NCBI RefSeq assembly: GCF_037975245.1
Contig: NC_092567.1
Coordinates: 14,274,876 to 14,338,875, forward strand
Source: Apostichopus japonicus
Taxonomy: Eukaryota > Echinodermata > Holothuroidea > Aspidochirotida > Stichopodidae
DNA: 64,000 bases
Reading direction: 5' to 3'
The position numbers and the translations under genes are program-made. This document shows positions 35,494-64,000 of this stretch, piece by piece. Every line of letters begins with the position of its first letter. Positions within the stretch are counted from its first letter, which is position 1. The notes below the pieces were generated by a model. That model ran no database searches, was not told the origin of the DNA, and was given only the letters and a program-made list of their open reading frames with translations.

Positions 35494-35885
35494 CGCAAGT
35501 CGTTAACATAGTCAACCTCGTGGAGTAGTTATTGAATAGCCCTTGTACGCAAGTCGTTAACATAGCCAACCTCGTGGAGTAGTTATTTAATAGCCCTTGT
35601 ACGCAAGTCGTTAACATAGTCAACCTCGTGGAGAAGTTATTTAATAGCCCTTGTACGCAAGTCGTTAACATAGTCAACCTCGTGGAGAAGTTATTTAATA
35701 GCTCTTGTACGCAAGTCGTTAACATAGTCAACCTCGTGGAGTAGTTATTTAATAGCCCTTGTACGCAAGTCTTTAACATAGTCAACCTCGTGGAGTAGTT
35801 ATTTAATAGCCCTTGTACGCAAGTCTTTAACATAGTCAACCTCATGGAGTATTTAATAGCCCTTGTACGCAAGTCGTTAACATAG
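35494..35885. repeat. 54-bp minisatellite directly after the GGH stop codons
   Basis: About 7.3 copies of a unit beginning CGCAAGTCGTTAACATAGTC. The array lies just 8 bases downstream of the gamma-glutamyl hydrolase stop (minus strand), so it should be in the 3' untranslated region. Because 54 is a multiple of three, one minus-strand frame stays open throughout with an 18-residue repeat, and that frame is the same as the hydrolase frame. Confidence 0.9.
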
Positions 35886-35893
35886 GCATATCA

Positions 35894-51813
<15,920 letters not shown>

Positions 51814-52797
51814 GGTTCTGCAGTGGCCGACTTTATCCTGTACCCGTGCATGTACACTATGCTGAGAGTCTGTGCTAGTGTGGTTGAGTGGTTAAAATGG
51901 TCTACTCAGTTGCCGTTGTGGAAATTGTTTATATTTCTGCAAGAGAAATGAAGGAGAACCTGTCGTCGTAACGCGGTACACGGTTCATTAGTTTTGGGTC
52001 TTACTGCGTGCAATGCAACACGTGTCAGTATTATTGCTGTGTCATTCCAAATACAAATATTGCGCGTGTGTAAGTAGTTCTGAATAATTGTTTTACCAGG
52101 GAGCTGCTACTCTAACAGCTGCACAACTTAACCCCTTTACCTGCAATAAATCAATGTGTTTGTTGTGGCTAATCATCAATAAGTACCAGATCGATATTGT
52201 TTATGTTGTTACGTTAACATATATAGGCTCTCCCACGCGCCGTACTCTATATATCTCTCTCACACATGTATTTTGTGTTTTTAACTCAAAATATCTAGAA
52301 ACGCTTGAGCGTCCGGTGTATACGCCACTAGACCCCTCGGGGCCATGAGACCAGGCGCGTATACCTGAGCCTTCCTGGTGTGAGGTGGGCATTTCAGGTG
52401 TCAGAGAATTAAGGTTTAATTAACCTTTTATTGATGACTTTTCATGGTACGACATAGGTTCTTTACCCAATGACGCAATCACTCTTTTATATTGGATTTT
52501 AGGGGGGTGTCCCCCCCCCCCCCACCCGGCCTTCCATTTGATTTCAACCAGCTGACCAGCAGGCTTTGTGATTCCCTGCCATATAATTTCAAATAACTAT
52601 CTGGCTAACGTGGAGCAATTGAGTTTAAATTTGTCCAATAATTAACTGATAACCAGAAAAGATCAGAGATTTCCAGCTCTTGTTGGAAGCACTTCCTTGT
52701 GGGTATCATATTACCACAGTTTCAGAACAAACCAAAGGAAAGTCATCCAGTATAAATGGCCAATTTTGAGTTCCATTTGAGATATCTTGTTGATCCA
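51814..52797. promoter_or_regulatory. Upstream region of GGH
   Basis: This lies 5' of the minus-strand GGH start and should include its promoter. I cannot place a TATA box or initiator with confidence. A C run (about 52505-52525) and short frames without domains are the only other contents. Confidence 0.3.
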
Positions 52798-53421
52798 TTA
52801 AAGCAGCATTTTGCGTTTGGTGGCCGTTTTCTATTTTGTTGACATGTCCATCGAGTTTTTCACATATATCAATCACAAAACAGCAAACTAAGATATCAGC
52901 CAAGTTTTTCCCTGCCAACATCGTTAATTGGCGAGTAATTAAGGATATTTGCAGAGAATGAGAAAAGTATCCACGACAAAATTCCACATTTAAAATTAAT
53001 CGCATACACTACCCCAAACCCGCTAGTTTGAATTCAACCAATCAGAGATGCATGTTTAGTTATGAGCCGTTGCTAATAAAAATAGATTCAAGACTTTGCG
53101 TTGGCACAACCAGGGAGTTGTTATGGAACTATGGTACAACTGCCATATAGACTGTACACAAATCAAGCTTGGTGTTGGATTACGTATTGGTCAATGACGT
53201 TCGTAGAGTTTAAATATTCATATTATGGGCGAGGTTAATTGGGATCCCAACGGAAAATATCTTGGACAAAAACAAAGTTGAAAGTTGCAAATTTTTCGAC
53301 TTTTATGCCACCATTTGAAGTAAGATTTAAATAGATAAGCTAGTTATGTATGTCGTTATGGCATAGTGGAATCAGTGAGGTTGAGAAATATCATAGAAAA
53401 GGACGCAAAATGCTGCTTTAA
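52798..53421. mobile_element. TTAA-flanked inverted-repeat element, 0.6 kb
   Basis: TTAA followed by AGCAGCATTTTGCGT on the left (52798-52816) is matched by ACGCAAAATGCTGCT followed by TTAA on the right (53403-53421). Perfect 15-bp terminal repeats with a TTAA duplication fit piggyBac or Kolobok non-autonomous elements (family knowledge). The minus-strand frame 52706-53005 crosses the left end and is not a gene. Confidence 0.8.
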
Positions 53422-53689
53422 GCCAATATTTCCACCATTTGAGATAACCTGAGATGACCCCTTGAAACTCGGAGGGTGAAAAGTAATACGAGCGGTTTGA
53501 GTGCACTTGTAAAACAAGACTCAACTATCTGAAGCAGATTATATTTCCTGGTTGACAGGAAATATGTTTTATTGTAGACATATAGAGACCCTGTGACAAA
53601 CAAAACTGGACTGAATTTGACAAACTATGATCACCAAGAGAAAATCATAGCATTGGAAAATACACAGGTTAATTGCAGTTTTCATTTTG

Positions 53690-54260
53690 GATTGTAGCTT
53701 TCATTTTGGAGTAATCATGTTTGAAATGTTTATCAGACTTTGAGACCTGTTGACCTCATTTGACCTTTGACTCTCTAATTTCAATACGGTTCTTACACTC
53801 ACCAAAGTTGATCTACATATAAAGAAAGATGTACTTCTTGAATTATCGTGTTTACGAGACTTCCAGGCTTTGACTTAAATATTGACCGCAAATGACATTT
53901 GATCTCCACCAATTCCGATAGGGTTCTTCTTCTTAATATAGGATATCATGAGATTTATGAGCATCATCAAAGCTTCTCTTCTTGTGATATCGTGTTAACA
54001 ATGTTTCCACAGTTTGACCTCTGGTGACCAAGTATAGCCTTTGATCCCAGCCAAAAACAATAGCAAGTTTGTCCGTCCAACTTTGTAATATTGATTTATC
54101 GTGTAAACTTCCTGCAACTTCCACTTCTTAACATATTTTGTGAACAATGTTCTCAGACTTTGACCCATGCTGACCTCAAATGACCTTTGACGAATACACA
54201 ATAATCTCAAGACAGTTCTACCTAAGGGGAACCTACATACCAAATATGAAATGTACCCCT
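53690..54260. repeat. Decayed tandem repeat of about 145 bp with TGACCT motifs
   Basis: About four units, recognisable by recurring TCAGACTTTGACC-like phrases (about 53733, 53862, 54010, 54152), TGACCTCAAATGACCTTTGA-type stretches and TTATCGTGTTTAC-like ends. Overlapping frames (53933-54243) come from this repeat. Confidence 0.65.
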
Positions 54261-55526
54261 GCAGTTATCCTTTGAATTTAGAGAGTCTTCGAGCAAGGGT
54301 CACATGCAAACACACGCACCCACACCCACACACACATAGATGCTTTCGCCATCGCATAGATTCCTTCTGCCTTCGGCAAGGAATCAAAATATGTATGGTG
54401 CGCTTAGATGCAATGGTGCTATATTTTGCAACTTTTGCACCAATGGCTGAAAAATTCTCGACTGTATATAGGTTGTACCACAAGCACACGCTAATGCATA
54501 TAAGCAGCACTTTTGGAAGTCATATTCTGTCTACCAGTGTGGAGGGGGTGTCTCTGAGCCCACCCAGATTTGTTGTGGGGGGGGGTGAAAGCCCCCAGAA
54601 ATATAATAGTTGCGCCCCTGGTCTAATCCTATATGCAAAAGGGCGCAATCCTTTCCATCATTTTAACTACATTTGTGTAATTTGTGTAATTGCCAATGTA
54701 TATACGTCTTTACGTGCGTGCAACTTCTTTTTCTCTCCCCGAAAATAACATCTGCCTCCACCCCCCCCCCCCCAACTCTCTGTCTACACCACTGCCTGAG
54801 ATACATTCCAGAGAGACGTAAGTGTAATTCCTCCTTCTGACAAGTCTTTGTGCTCCAAAACAGGTAAAAGGGGCGACCAAGTACTATCTACAAGTGCTGC
54901 AACTTCTGGGCTCTTGCACTCCCCCCCCCCCCCCTTTTCGAAACGTTGCTCAGCTAGTATGACCTGGAATAATTCACAACAGCCGGTCCAGTTCTGTGTA
55001 ATTGTAGGTATTTGGACCCTACATAATTTTGGAAGATAATTCATATTCCACTTTAGAGATTTAAGAGTTACTATTGTAGAAGGGTATGAGCTAGATTAGG
55101 GAGGGAGGGGTGAAGCAGTCTTTTGTATATGACCTATTATTTTTTACATTTCAGATCACTTTAAATCTTCAAGGAAAATATAGGAAATATGTGTACCGGG
55201 TTTTTAATTTTAATTGATTGGCAAAAATACAGTACTAATAGAAATCTTGACCATATATGCTCATGGTTGCCAAACGCACTCTTTTCTTTTGACCCTGGAT
55301 TTGGTAGCTGAGTTTGAACTGGACATTTAGGGGACTGTGCAGTTTTTAAAATAACAATGATTTAGTGGCTTTTGTTCAAAGTATGATGTATCTTATCTTG
55401 ACATAGAAACCTGGATTCAAGAAAAACTCAACATGTTGATGAATTTATGACATCACGTTCAGTTTGCTTCAAATGAAATATTGATGAAAACGGATATGAG
55501 CATAATTCGACAACTAGATTAAGATC
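54261..55526. other. No gene recognised
   Basis: Contains a CA-rich run (54310-54340), homopolymer C/G stretches (54575-54590, 54760-54775, 54920-54935) and a GTTGCGCCCCTG phrase (54610-54621) that looks like a transposon end without a partner. The 165-codon frame 54251-54748 has no recognisable domain. Confidence 0.4.
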
Positions 55527-56011
55527 CAGTGGCGTGCTTAAATGTGGGTAGAGAGGGGGGGTGGGGGTAATCCATCATCAGTCTGTGATCATTTTACATT
55601 CATACGCGCAGAATTAGAACTTCACCATCCCCCTTTTCAACATCACTTAAAATTCAAGCATTCTTGCATTTTATACCTAATTTATATTGTAGTTCAGATA
55701 TACTTACACTGAAGGCGGCCTCAACGACCCCCTGGCCACACCCCCTTCCTTTACAAAATTCTTGGTTTCCCTTGAGCCAATACGGCCGTTGCTATATATT
55801 AAGGCAAAGGGACCACCAAACAAACAATTAAGCCCTACTCTAGGGCGGACATCAGCCACGATTTGTGACCCCCCTCCCCTACCCTCCGCAAAAATAAACT
55901 CTGGTTAAGGGGCTGTTGGTGTACATCCTTTAATCAGTCAGGGAAATTTAGAATCATCACTCCTCCCCCCCCCCCCTTACGACACCTTTTAGAATTCTAT
56001 GCACGTCACTG
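55527..56011. mobile_element. Possible hAT-like MITE
   Basis: CAGTGGCGTGC on the left is matched by GCACGTCACTG on the right (one mismatch), 485 bp apart, with C-run-rich interior as in the other MITEs. The flanking octamers do not match, so the duplication has decayed or the pairing is wrong. Confidence 0.4.
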
Positions 56012-56458
56012 GTAGTACTGAATCCAAATTCCCCAAATGTTCCTTTTCATGAGGCCATGATACCAATGGACTGTTCTTTTAACTCATTTTTGAAATGTTG
56101 CATGAGTGATAAATAAGTTCTGACCGATAATTGGGTTGTTTGTTAAAGTCGCTGCTCCAACAGAAAGGTGTAGACAGATGTTGGTGTAGACATGTGCTGG
56201 TGTAGATAGGCGTAGACAGGTGTTGGTGTAGACAGGCGATGTAATGTCTTGGCGGTTAAAACGTGTTCCTGCTGGGTTCAAGATAATTTGCGTTAAGATA
56301 TCATAAATGTTACCGTTTCTTACCAGTATACATCAAAGGTGGACTCATATTAATATTCCTCTATTGTCTACATTATGCCCCAAAAGGAAGACCAAACGGA
56401 AGTCTTGGAAGTTAAAAAGGCTACATGTCGGCATCCCAAGCTAACCTAGGCTCTAGCA

Positions 56459-57049
56459 CAGGGCCGGACTGGATCTTAAAACCGGCCCGGGCATTTTCCA
56501 CCTAGACCGGCCCATTATTCATTGATATGCTACTTACATTATGATCGCCGTCCTGGGGGAGGGGTCCCTCCCAATTGAAATTTTTTGAAGTTAAGATGCA
56601 AAATGGTGCTATATTTTCAATTTTGTAGGTTACAATAATCCTTAAAAAATGAACCAAAAATAATTTTCCAGAAGCAACACTTGATTAAACCGAGGAAAGA
56701 TAAAAAAAAAAACGTTTAACAAAAATAGACAATAATATATGTTTTAGACTGGATTTTATTTAGTTTTTCAAGCATTTTGTGACAACATGCTAGAAAAAAA
56801 ATTGAAAAACCCCTAAATAAAATCCATGAGCACGGACGGGTTGCTAATAGCACGTTCTTTTGTTTCCAACTAGAAAACTAACTAACATATGGTGATTTCA
56901 TGAGCTGATTCCCACAGTTAGAAATATATTTCTTCACAGCCCGTCTGTATTCTATTAACTACTGTGAAAATGGGCTGTAATTTTTTACCAGGCTCCCCAG
57001 CCCACCGGCCCACCGATGCCCAAATGCCCGTGTGGCCAGTCCGCCACTG
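56459..57049. mobile_element. Possible hAT-like MITE with CAGGGCCGGACTGG end
   Basis: Left end CAGGGCCGGACTGGAT and right end GGCCAGTCCGCCACTG are inverted at about 12 of 16 positions, and CCGGCCC phrases lie near both ends. I find no matching target-site duplication. Confidence 0.5.
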
Positions 57050-59390
57050 CCCGTAAGTAATGTTCGACCCCATGTGTAACCCATGCTGAAATTTACTCCG
57101 CGATTCCATAGTATATTACCATCATATGGAAATATGATGCGCGGGAGTTATCTACTATATATAAAATACCAAACACCCACACCATTTGCTTTTTACTGCC
57201 TAAGCTTTCGTCAGTTGTGTATTAACACGAGGTTATGATACGTCCTATATAAAAAAGGTTGACATTAGTACGAAGGACCGAGTATATCAGCTGCTGATAT
57301 ACAATTTGGTGATTTTTATCAACTCGGCGAAAGTATTGAAGTCATGTCCCGCTCCCTAGGGTGGTACTAAGTACCTGTATCCATGTCTGATGACGGAAAC
57401 GAGCAATTTTCTGAGCAGAAAAAGGGGCCAGAATGATACAAGCTGTCATTATATCTCAGAGAGAGCAACATACCAACAACCATATTTCCGTTAGTTCACA
57501 TTTAAGACATACCTTTTGCCTGCTGACATGAATAGTTATATACAGAGAAAAAGAGGAGACGGGAGGGGGAGGGTGTGTATGGGGGAGAGAAGATATCAGA
57601 GAACGTCTGCCAACCAGTTCCTAATACCATGGTTACGTGCATTAGTTTACCCCTCACTCATTCGCACAATGGGAGAATCCATGCTAGCGAGAATCCCCTA
57701 CTATAGTGAGCCTCTTCCAATCGTAATTCATGCGATTGAAAGATTGAAAAGAGGTGGCCCACGGTTATAGCTCCATGGTTGTATTATTCACTTTTTTTTC
57801 GATCTAATGTCGTTAACTTTAAATCCATAGAAAGAATCAAGCAGCATGTAAAGCTCTTTTATGATTGCATATAGAGTGTTTATTTTCAGTTGGAATTTCT
57901 TACAAGAACGATTTCCCTTTTAGCATTCCTCCCATTTCATGGAGAATAATTCTTGGATCAACGTAATCTCTAATCCTCCAATGACTTGAAAGGAAATGCA
58001 AAGAATGTTTCTATAGTTCACAAGTTTGCATTAGTTTATTCCTTCTTTTTTATTCAGACTTACAACAGCTCAAAGAATACTTTGTAACATGATGTTTTTT
58101 TTTTCAAGATTAAATAAGTTGCATGAATAAATTTGGTATGGTGATGAAGTAAAAGTAAAGCAGAGTTCTGTATGCGTTTTGGATTAATTTTCAAACCCAC
58201 ATTCTATATGATAGGCGATCAAAATACCTCTTTTCAAATCAGCAGATGAAGGAGGAAACTTTATCTTTATTCTGTTCATCGGAAACTTATGCAATTGAAT
58301 ATTTCATTGTCATTGTTCATGGTTCAGTAACGTACCGGCAAATGGTATGGGAAGGAGGGCGGCGGTGAAGGGAGGGTAGCTATGACCATGAAAGAGATGA
58401 TATTGCTTCCTATAACTAAGTTTTATATGAGTGATTATAGCTTTTGATGTAGTCGACCATGTCATAGCGATGACTTGTATTGCACATATAAAAGCTATAC
58501 AAACATACAAACCCCGTCCTCGTCACGGTTCCAGCCTCATTACCATTCAGTCTTTCAAAATGTAACAGTTGTAAACGACGTGATCAAGTTGGCTGCTAAT
58601 AGATCAACATTTGATATTTATAAAGATGATTATAATATTTTGTATTAAGCTAATAACACACTTCTGTATATGTGTGGAACACAGTCATGGCACGCAAATG
58701 CCGCAGTTTCAGAAGATAAATAAGCAAATCAAGTCACTGCGGTCTAAACAAAGTTGTAGTTGACGAATTCCCGATCCCTGTGTTTTCCAAATCTACTTGC
58801 ATAAACTCAAAACCCTATGAAATCCTATTTCGGGTTTCGAATAACCGTGCTATTTCCAGCCATTCAGATCCCCAAATAAGATTAGTCTGTTGAAGTTAAA
58901 GTGTTTGACTTAATAAGCATTGTCCCTTCCTCAATCAAAACGGTACTGAAATGTGAATAGGTATTGTTTGTTGAAATTTCAGGCTTATTTCCAGTTCATG
59001 ATCGTCTGCATAGAATATAGTTGTAAAGGGAGACAACTTACAGCAAGACCTCTCTCTTGCGAGCATATAATCTTAAGCAACCTTTTGTGAATAAGAAGAT
59101 TTCACGGAATCCGTTTCTCTTTTACTGCTTGCTTCAAAGTCATCGATAGTATATCAGAGCATAAGCCTATTGTACATTAACGTCTTGGAAGGAAGCGACA
59201 TTCTTACTGCTTGCTGCAATGTAAACAAAGACAAGCGTGAGCTTCTTGTTAATAAATATATTCAGATATGTTGTTCTAATGAGAGTAAAACAGGATGAAT
59301 AGAGATTTCGTTGAATGCAGTGTCGTTCACTGTTACCAATAGATTGTATCCAACCAACAATACCAAATTAAGCTCGTAGAAAGTTAACTC
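57050..59390. other. No gene recognised
   Basis: AT-rich sequence with isolated short frames (57516-57770, 58310-58510). Neither shows a domain or splice-compatible neighbours that I can identify. Confidence 0.4.
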
Positions 59391-59465
59391 GTCTAGTGGC
59401 TCAGATGGTAGAGCAGTGGACTTGTAAACCAATGAAACTGAGTTCGACTCCATCAATGGTTGGTT
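59391..59465 (+). repeat. tRNA-like sequence (pseudo-tRNA-Thr or SINE head)
   Basis: TGGCTCAGATGGTAGAGC resembles the D-arm/A-box, CTTGTAA would be the anticodon loop with TGT (threonine), and GAGTTCGACTCC resembles the T-arm/B-box. The anticodon stem has two mismatches, and the T and acceptor stems do not close. A functional tRNA is therefore unlikely; a SINE head or pseudogene is more plausible. Confidence 0.5.
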
Positions 59466-62400
59466 ATACACGTTATAAATTTCTTTTTCTCTTTCAGTAG
59501 TCGACGCTGAAGTCTTGATATATTAATTCAACCACATAATTTACTAGCTGATGTGGTGGCCGATGCTGTTAAGAGGGTGACGAAAGACTCATTCCTCGTC
59601 GGTCGTGTAAATCGTGGCTAGGGTTCAAGACAGGCCTCTGGCGATAATACCTTTGGCTGTAGGTATGGTACTTTTTGTGGCCTAGGATCCCGTGCCATGT
59701 CTCCCTTGTTGTCGCAAAAGAACCCGGGAGGATGCGCAGAGGGTCGGTCAAATCGACCAGAAGCGTACTAGGTGGCGTGCGTGAATCCTTGCCTTTGGCC
59801 AGAGGTGGTGACATCTCTGCGACCGGCATGCTTGCAGCCACCGTCCACTGAATACGTGGCCTGATGAGGCGCTATTCTCCTTAAAGTGAATCTACGGATG
59901 CCTTTAAGAGCCATATAATTATTTTATATTTAAAACACCCTGTTTCAAACTAGCGCCATCGAATTCCTTAAAAGCCGTTTTTTTTTCTTGTCACTCTGAA
60001 GGTGAATGAATTCTATTGCAATGGGTAATTTGTGGTAAGTCATCAAAACATGCAAACAGTCATGCGGTTCACAAGGGTTTGCAGGAACTTAATTAAACTC
60101 ATTGTTTGACATAAATGTGTTGGCAAAGATTTACACTACCTACACCAAAACAAGCATTATATTCGTTACAATGCCAGAGACATACAAGCCAGCAAGACCA
60201 TGAGATAAAAAGTTAATATACATAGAATTCAATCTATATCACTTTTGCAAGAAAACAAAAGTGCCAATATGGTCCAACTCTAAGCCACAGTGTTGTAGCA
60301 AATTCTCATACCGGATATTAGGTAGTTTCGGAAACAGTGATTCTTAAGAAATTTGTTTGAGAGTCAAAACAAAAGAACAAAAGCAAAACGTATTGTGTTT
60401 TGATAACTTCAGAAACAAAATTAACTTTGATATGCCGTGGACCTTAAACAACCATTGCTCTCGGTCTAGCTAGGGTTGTATTCCTATAACACAATTACTT
60501 ATTTTTTGTTTGTTTTTGGAATGACCCTTTAAAAAGTTGAGGTTCACTAGTTAAAATGACTGGTCCTTTTAGTTTAGTACACAGCCCATCGGACTGGTTC
60601 CTCAGTTGCACTACAAAACTCAATGGGAAAAATTAAGATTATATGGTCTCAAATGACATGTTTATAATTATTACAAATTTATTCAGGGCAAATGATGTTG
60701 AATGTCATCCAAGGGTGCTCTGTTGCGTATATGGAGTTTAACGAACATATCCTGGTTGACCTTAAGAAACAACGGATTAACATTTACTATAAGAACTGCA
60801 ATGAGGAGCCGACGTCACCATCAAGTTAGCCTAAACGAATATTCCAGAAATAAGTATCTTTAACGAAACATATCTTGAAAAATCCTGGAATAGCTACAGA
60901 AACATTATTGGACTCAAAGTTGTCTGTTTTGTTTTGTACTATAACATAACAAAACTAAAATTCTGTCTTAGTTATTATTTAATTATTTAATTGAGTTATC
61001 AAGTGTCAGCAAAATCTATCTGTCGATCATTCTCCCATGACTGAATGCCGGGGATACTTTTAAGAAAAGTCACCCAGGAAAGAACCTGGGCACGAAAACC
61101 AAACTACCAAACGTCTGATCCGCTCTCAACCCCAGGCCCCTTACATCGAGACTGTGTGATCATCGTCAGGTGTGTATCACAATTTTCCTGGAAAAGGGAA
61201 CAGATACTACACATGATCTTCGGGGATGTCTTCAACTCTCCGGTCGATCTGTTAGTTGTACACGATTCAGGATAAAACTAGTTTGATCCGATTCCTTGTT
61301 CTTTATTCTATTTGTGTCATAAGTCAATAGAATAAAGGATGAACAATGAACAGATGAATATAACTGCCATTTCTGGAATACCAAGTAGTCCCCGTTATGT
61401 TGAACACGTAACTCACTAATGGACTTTATCGATACTCAATGACGAATCACATCTGCCTTATTTGAAACAAGTTTATAACAATAGTGATTAATGCCATTCA
61501 CTGAGTCCATTTGCTTTCATACTTCTCAAACCTGTACGACAAGAGGTTTACACTATATGAGCAGTCGAGAATTCACAGTGAACGTTTAGCGATTTAATCG
61601 GCTTCCGGTAACACGTATCAAGCATTCAATTATTAATGACTGTATAACGACGAAAAGACATTAATTTACTCTTACGTGAGGTACGTCCGTGAAGCTCATT
61701 TGCTTTCATTATTATCATTTGCTACAAAATCAAGTTTAGTAGCATAGTTTCTCGCAATCTGGGAAATCAAACTCGACCTCTTCCAGGAAACTTAAGGTCC
61801 CTGAAAAAGAACCGTGTAATGGTATCCCCTCGGTATAGGACCAGTGACGATTATAAATAAAAAAAACCTTTCATGGGTTCGAAATGAGTAAAATAGCAGA
61901 CTGAAAATTAAATTCGTTTACAATTCGTTATTTTTACAAGTGGATAGATCCAGTTATGTTTTTGTATTACGCTGTTTGGTCAAAGTACGCAAACCCGGTC
62001 ACGATGTGGTTTCAAGCGGTACCATTATCTGGCAACAGCACTAAAATCTAATGGCGTGCGCAAAGAGGGAGGGCTGAAATGTCCCCTCCTCCACAAGATA
62101 CTTCAATCGCATCTGGCTGTTTCCATCAAATTTCAGCTTCCTATTCCTAATTCGCCGCTGTTACAGGCATCTGTTAATGCTCTAAATAATTCTCTAATAG
62201 TATATCTACATACCCATCTTAGAAGAGTCTTAGTTAATGTAGCAGAAGCACACCCAACCATCATCAGGTGTCTATGTGATAGAGATGAACCACATGACCC
62301 CCTCCCAAGAAAAGGTTAGAACATGTTTATTCCACCCTGCAGGGAAATAGCAACTTAAAAGTTATTGACAGACAAATGTGATGGCTTGAACAAATCAAAA

Positions 62401-63325
62401 TATTACAGATCGATTCTCATTTGCTTTGATTTTTATAGACTTGATATTTATTGCAGTACCTACTTTCCGTTATAGTGTTGGGCTTCACAAAAATAATGGT
62501 GGATCGAACATGTTGAATTTCTGAGCATGTACCTAATAAGTTATGCTTTCATTCTTCAGTTTCAAATGTGTAAATTCAGCTTGAAATGAAAGAAGGAAAA
62601 TGAATAAAGAAAAAAGAATAGCTAAGGGAAGAGCCATTTTCCACCTCCCGGCAACACTTTGTCATCATAACATGACAAAGTGACACACTCATGACACAAA
62701 TTTAAATCCTGATATCTTCCAAATATTTCGATTTATTCCTTAAAATTGTAACGTTTTATCTCAAAATGGTCAACATACTATTTTAATCTCAAAATATCAA
62801 CTTTTCTTGAAAATTCGGGATAATTACATAGTTATATATTATACAAAGAAGGAGAGTGTATGAGGGCATAACGAAAGGTCCAAATAAACTGTTGAATTTT
62901 CGAACTTTTCGACATTTCGAAATTTTTAAAGAAAATTCTTCCACGGACTTTGGTAGGCCTATGACAAAACACAGAATGATAATTTGACGGTTAGCTAGCT
63001 ATCAATTTCCTCGTAGAAATGAAACCGGGTACTGCTTTTACGTCGGTATACCAATGTGCTATGCAGTAATACTTGTAACATTGACTCGAATTTTCAATGA
63101 TTACATCTGCCTGGGTTATTATTATATTATACATATTTAGACATGGCAAAACAAAAAACGACGGATAAATCCACACCTCAGCTCTCCCTTCTCCGTCGTT
63201 CATGTAGAAGAAATAACCGGCACGCGATTGTAGTAGGCAATATATAGAATTGGTCAAACTACTGCAGAAAAGTGTGCTGCAAAGTCATTACTATAAAACG
63301 GAAATGATTCGGATCTTTCATCTAT
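59466..63325. other. Gene-poor region
   Basis: No recognisable gene. A slightly GC-richer island at 59560-59870 has a 90-codon minus-strand frame without a known domain and may be the tail of a retroelement. The frames at 61045-61275 and 62056-62319 are unidentified; single exons of an unknown gene cannot be excluded. Confidence 0.4.
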
Positions 63326-63510
63326 GCCAAGTGGGAAATCGCCCGGTACGGATGAATTCTCCACTGATTTCTATAAAAAAAAAAATGGCCTATTATTGGA
63401 AAGTATTTTGTCGATTCTTTAAACCATGGGTACAACCACACATGTTTATCTTCCGAGCGAAAGAGGGGCATTATAACTCTAATCCGTAAGCCAGATAAAG
63501 ATAACACATC
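63326..63510 (+). pseudogene. L1/Tx1-type LINE reverse-transcriptase scrap
   Basis: MPSGKSPGTDEFSTDFYK, followed in another frame by LSSERKRGIITLIRKPDKDN, matches the start of the reverse-transcriptase domain of L1/Tx1-like LINEs (family knowledge). An A-run expansion and frameshifts separate the two parts. Only about 60 codons remain. Confidence 0.75.
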
Positions 63511-64000
63511 AAATATGAGCTTGGTCCAAGCTGCCGTTCTTGAGATATCGTGTTTACAAGCAAGGCGTCACACACGCTCACATACATACACACACATCCG
63601 TCTCTATAACTGCAAAATGACTGACTCTTATTTGTTAATACATGTATACACTTCAGAACCAATAGTATATGAGATTTATCATATTGACGAAGAAATTTAA
63701 CTATCTGTATATATATTGTCGCGTTCACGGGGGAGACGATGACAGGAGAAAATACATGAGATTTGTCGAGCGGTAAACAAGATATATTTTCCACTGCTAC
63801 CAGACTAACAAGGATACAACGGAGTCTTTGAATGTAGCCAACCGGTCGAGGCGATTTTATTGCACATGGTTACATCTCAATATTCTGAGCTTAGGAAGAG
63901 ACACACTTCAAGTATGAATGAAAGCCTCTAGTCTCCAAACTGGCTAAAGTGTGGAAATCACATCTCCTTTTATATAAAATGGACTTCAAATTACTCACAA
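63511..64000. other. Repeat piece and AT-rich sequence, no gene
   Basis: 63535-63600 repeats the phrase TTGAGATATCGTGTTTACAA plus a CACACATACA run seen at 4560-4640. The rest shows only short frames without features. Confidence 0.4.

Noticed and set aside
54251-54748. 165-codon frame
   Set aside because: Crosses a CA run, homopolymers and a transposon-end-like phrase; no domain recognised.
59569-59841. 90-codon minus-strand frame in a GC-richer island
   Set aside because: It has a vaguely retroelement-like composition, but I could not match any domain motif, so no gene or element is called.

Overview
The window looks like nuclear DNA of a marine invertebrate deuterostome, most likely an echinoderm. 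Evidence: genes are split by GT-AG introns, the intergenic DNA is full of satellites and small DNA transposons, and the protein-coding genes are animal families (a class B-type GPCR with a somatomedin-B-like module, an apolipoprotein-D-type lipocalin, gamma-glutamyl hydrolase). The species assignment is inference; no marker gene settles it.

Layout. 1-4.6 kb: an AT-rich palindromic satellite (about 553-1545) and decayed transposon pieces. 5.0-19 kb: a tandem duplication carrying two very similar three-exon receptor genes on the + strand (A: 5862-9769, 786 codons; B: 12490-16597, 783 codons), followed by a leftover third copy of only the 3' flank (about 18200-18960). 19-26 kb: no intact gene; a tandem duplication, a dead LINE reverse-transcriptase fragment and a TTCA-type satellite. 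26.1-30.8 kb: a two-exon lipocalin gene on the - strand whose intron is packed with nested hAT-like elements. 31-35.9 kb: LINE tail-like sequence and several minisatellites. 35.9-51.8 kb: a complete eight-exon gamma-glutamyl hydrolase gene on the - strand (320 residues), which I reassembled exon by exon with matching splice phases; its introns hold an ATC microsatellite, a GGA microsatellite, a 49-bp minisatellite and several nested transposons. 52-64 kb: no recognisable gene; a TTAA-flanked inverted-repeat element, a decayed tandem repeat with nuclear-receptor-like half-sites, hAT-like terminal inverted repeats, a tRNA-like sequence and an L1/Tx1-type LINE scrap.

The genes do not form a pathway. 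The receptor pair is the most interesting coding content: the two copies differ by about 2% in intron 2 and 3' flank, yet most coding differences change the protein and cluster in one ectodomain patch. The most interesting non-coding content is a modular, mutually nested set of transposons that share one subterminal hairpin block, with target-site duplications and, in one case, an empty site visible in the sister copy.

All exon models, identities and counts come from reading the sequence by eye; no database search or transcript evidence was available.
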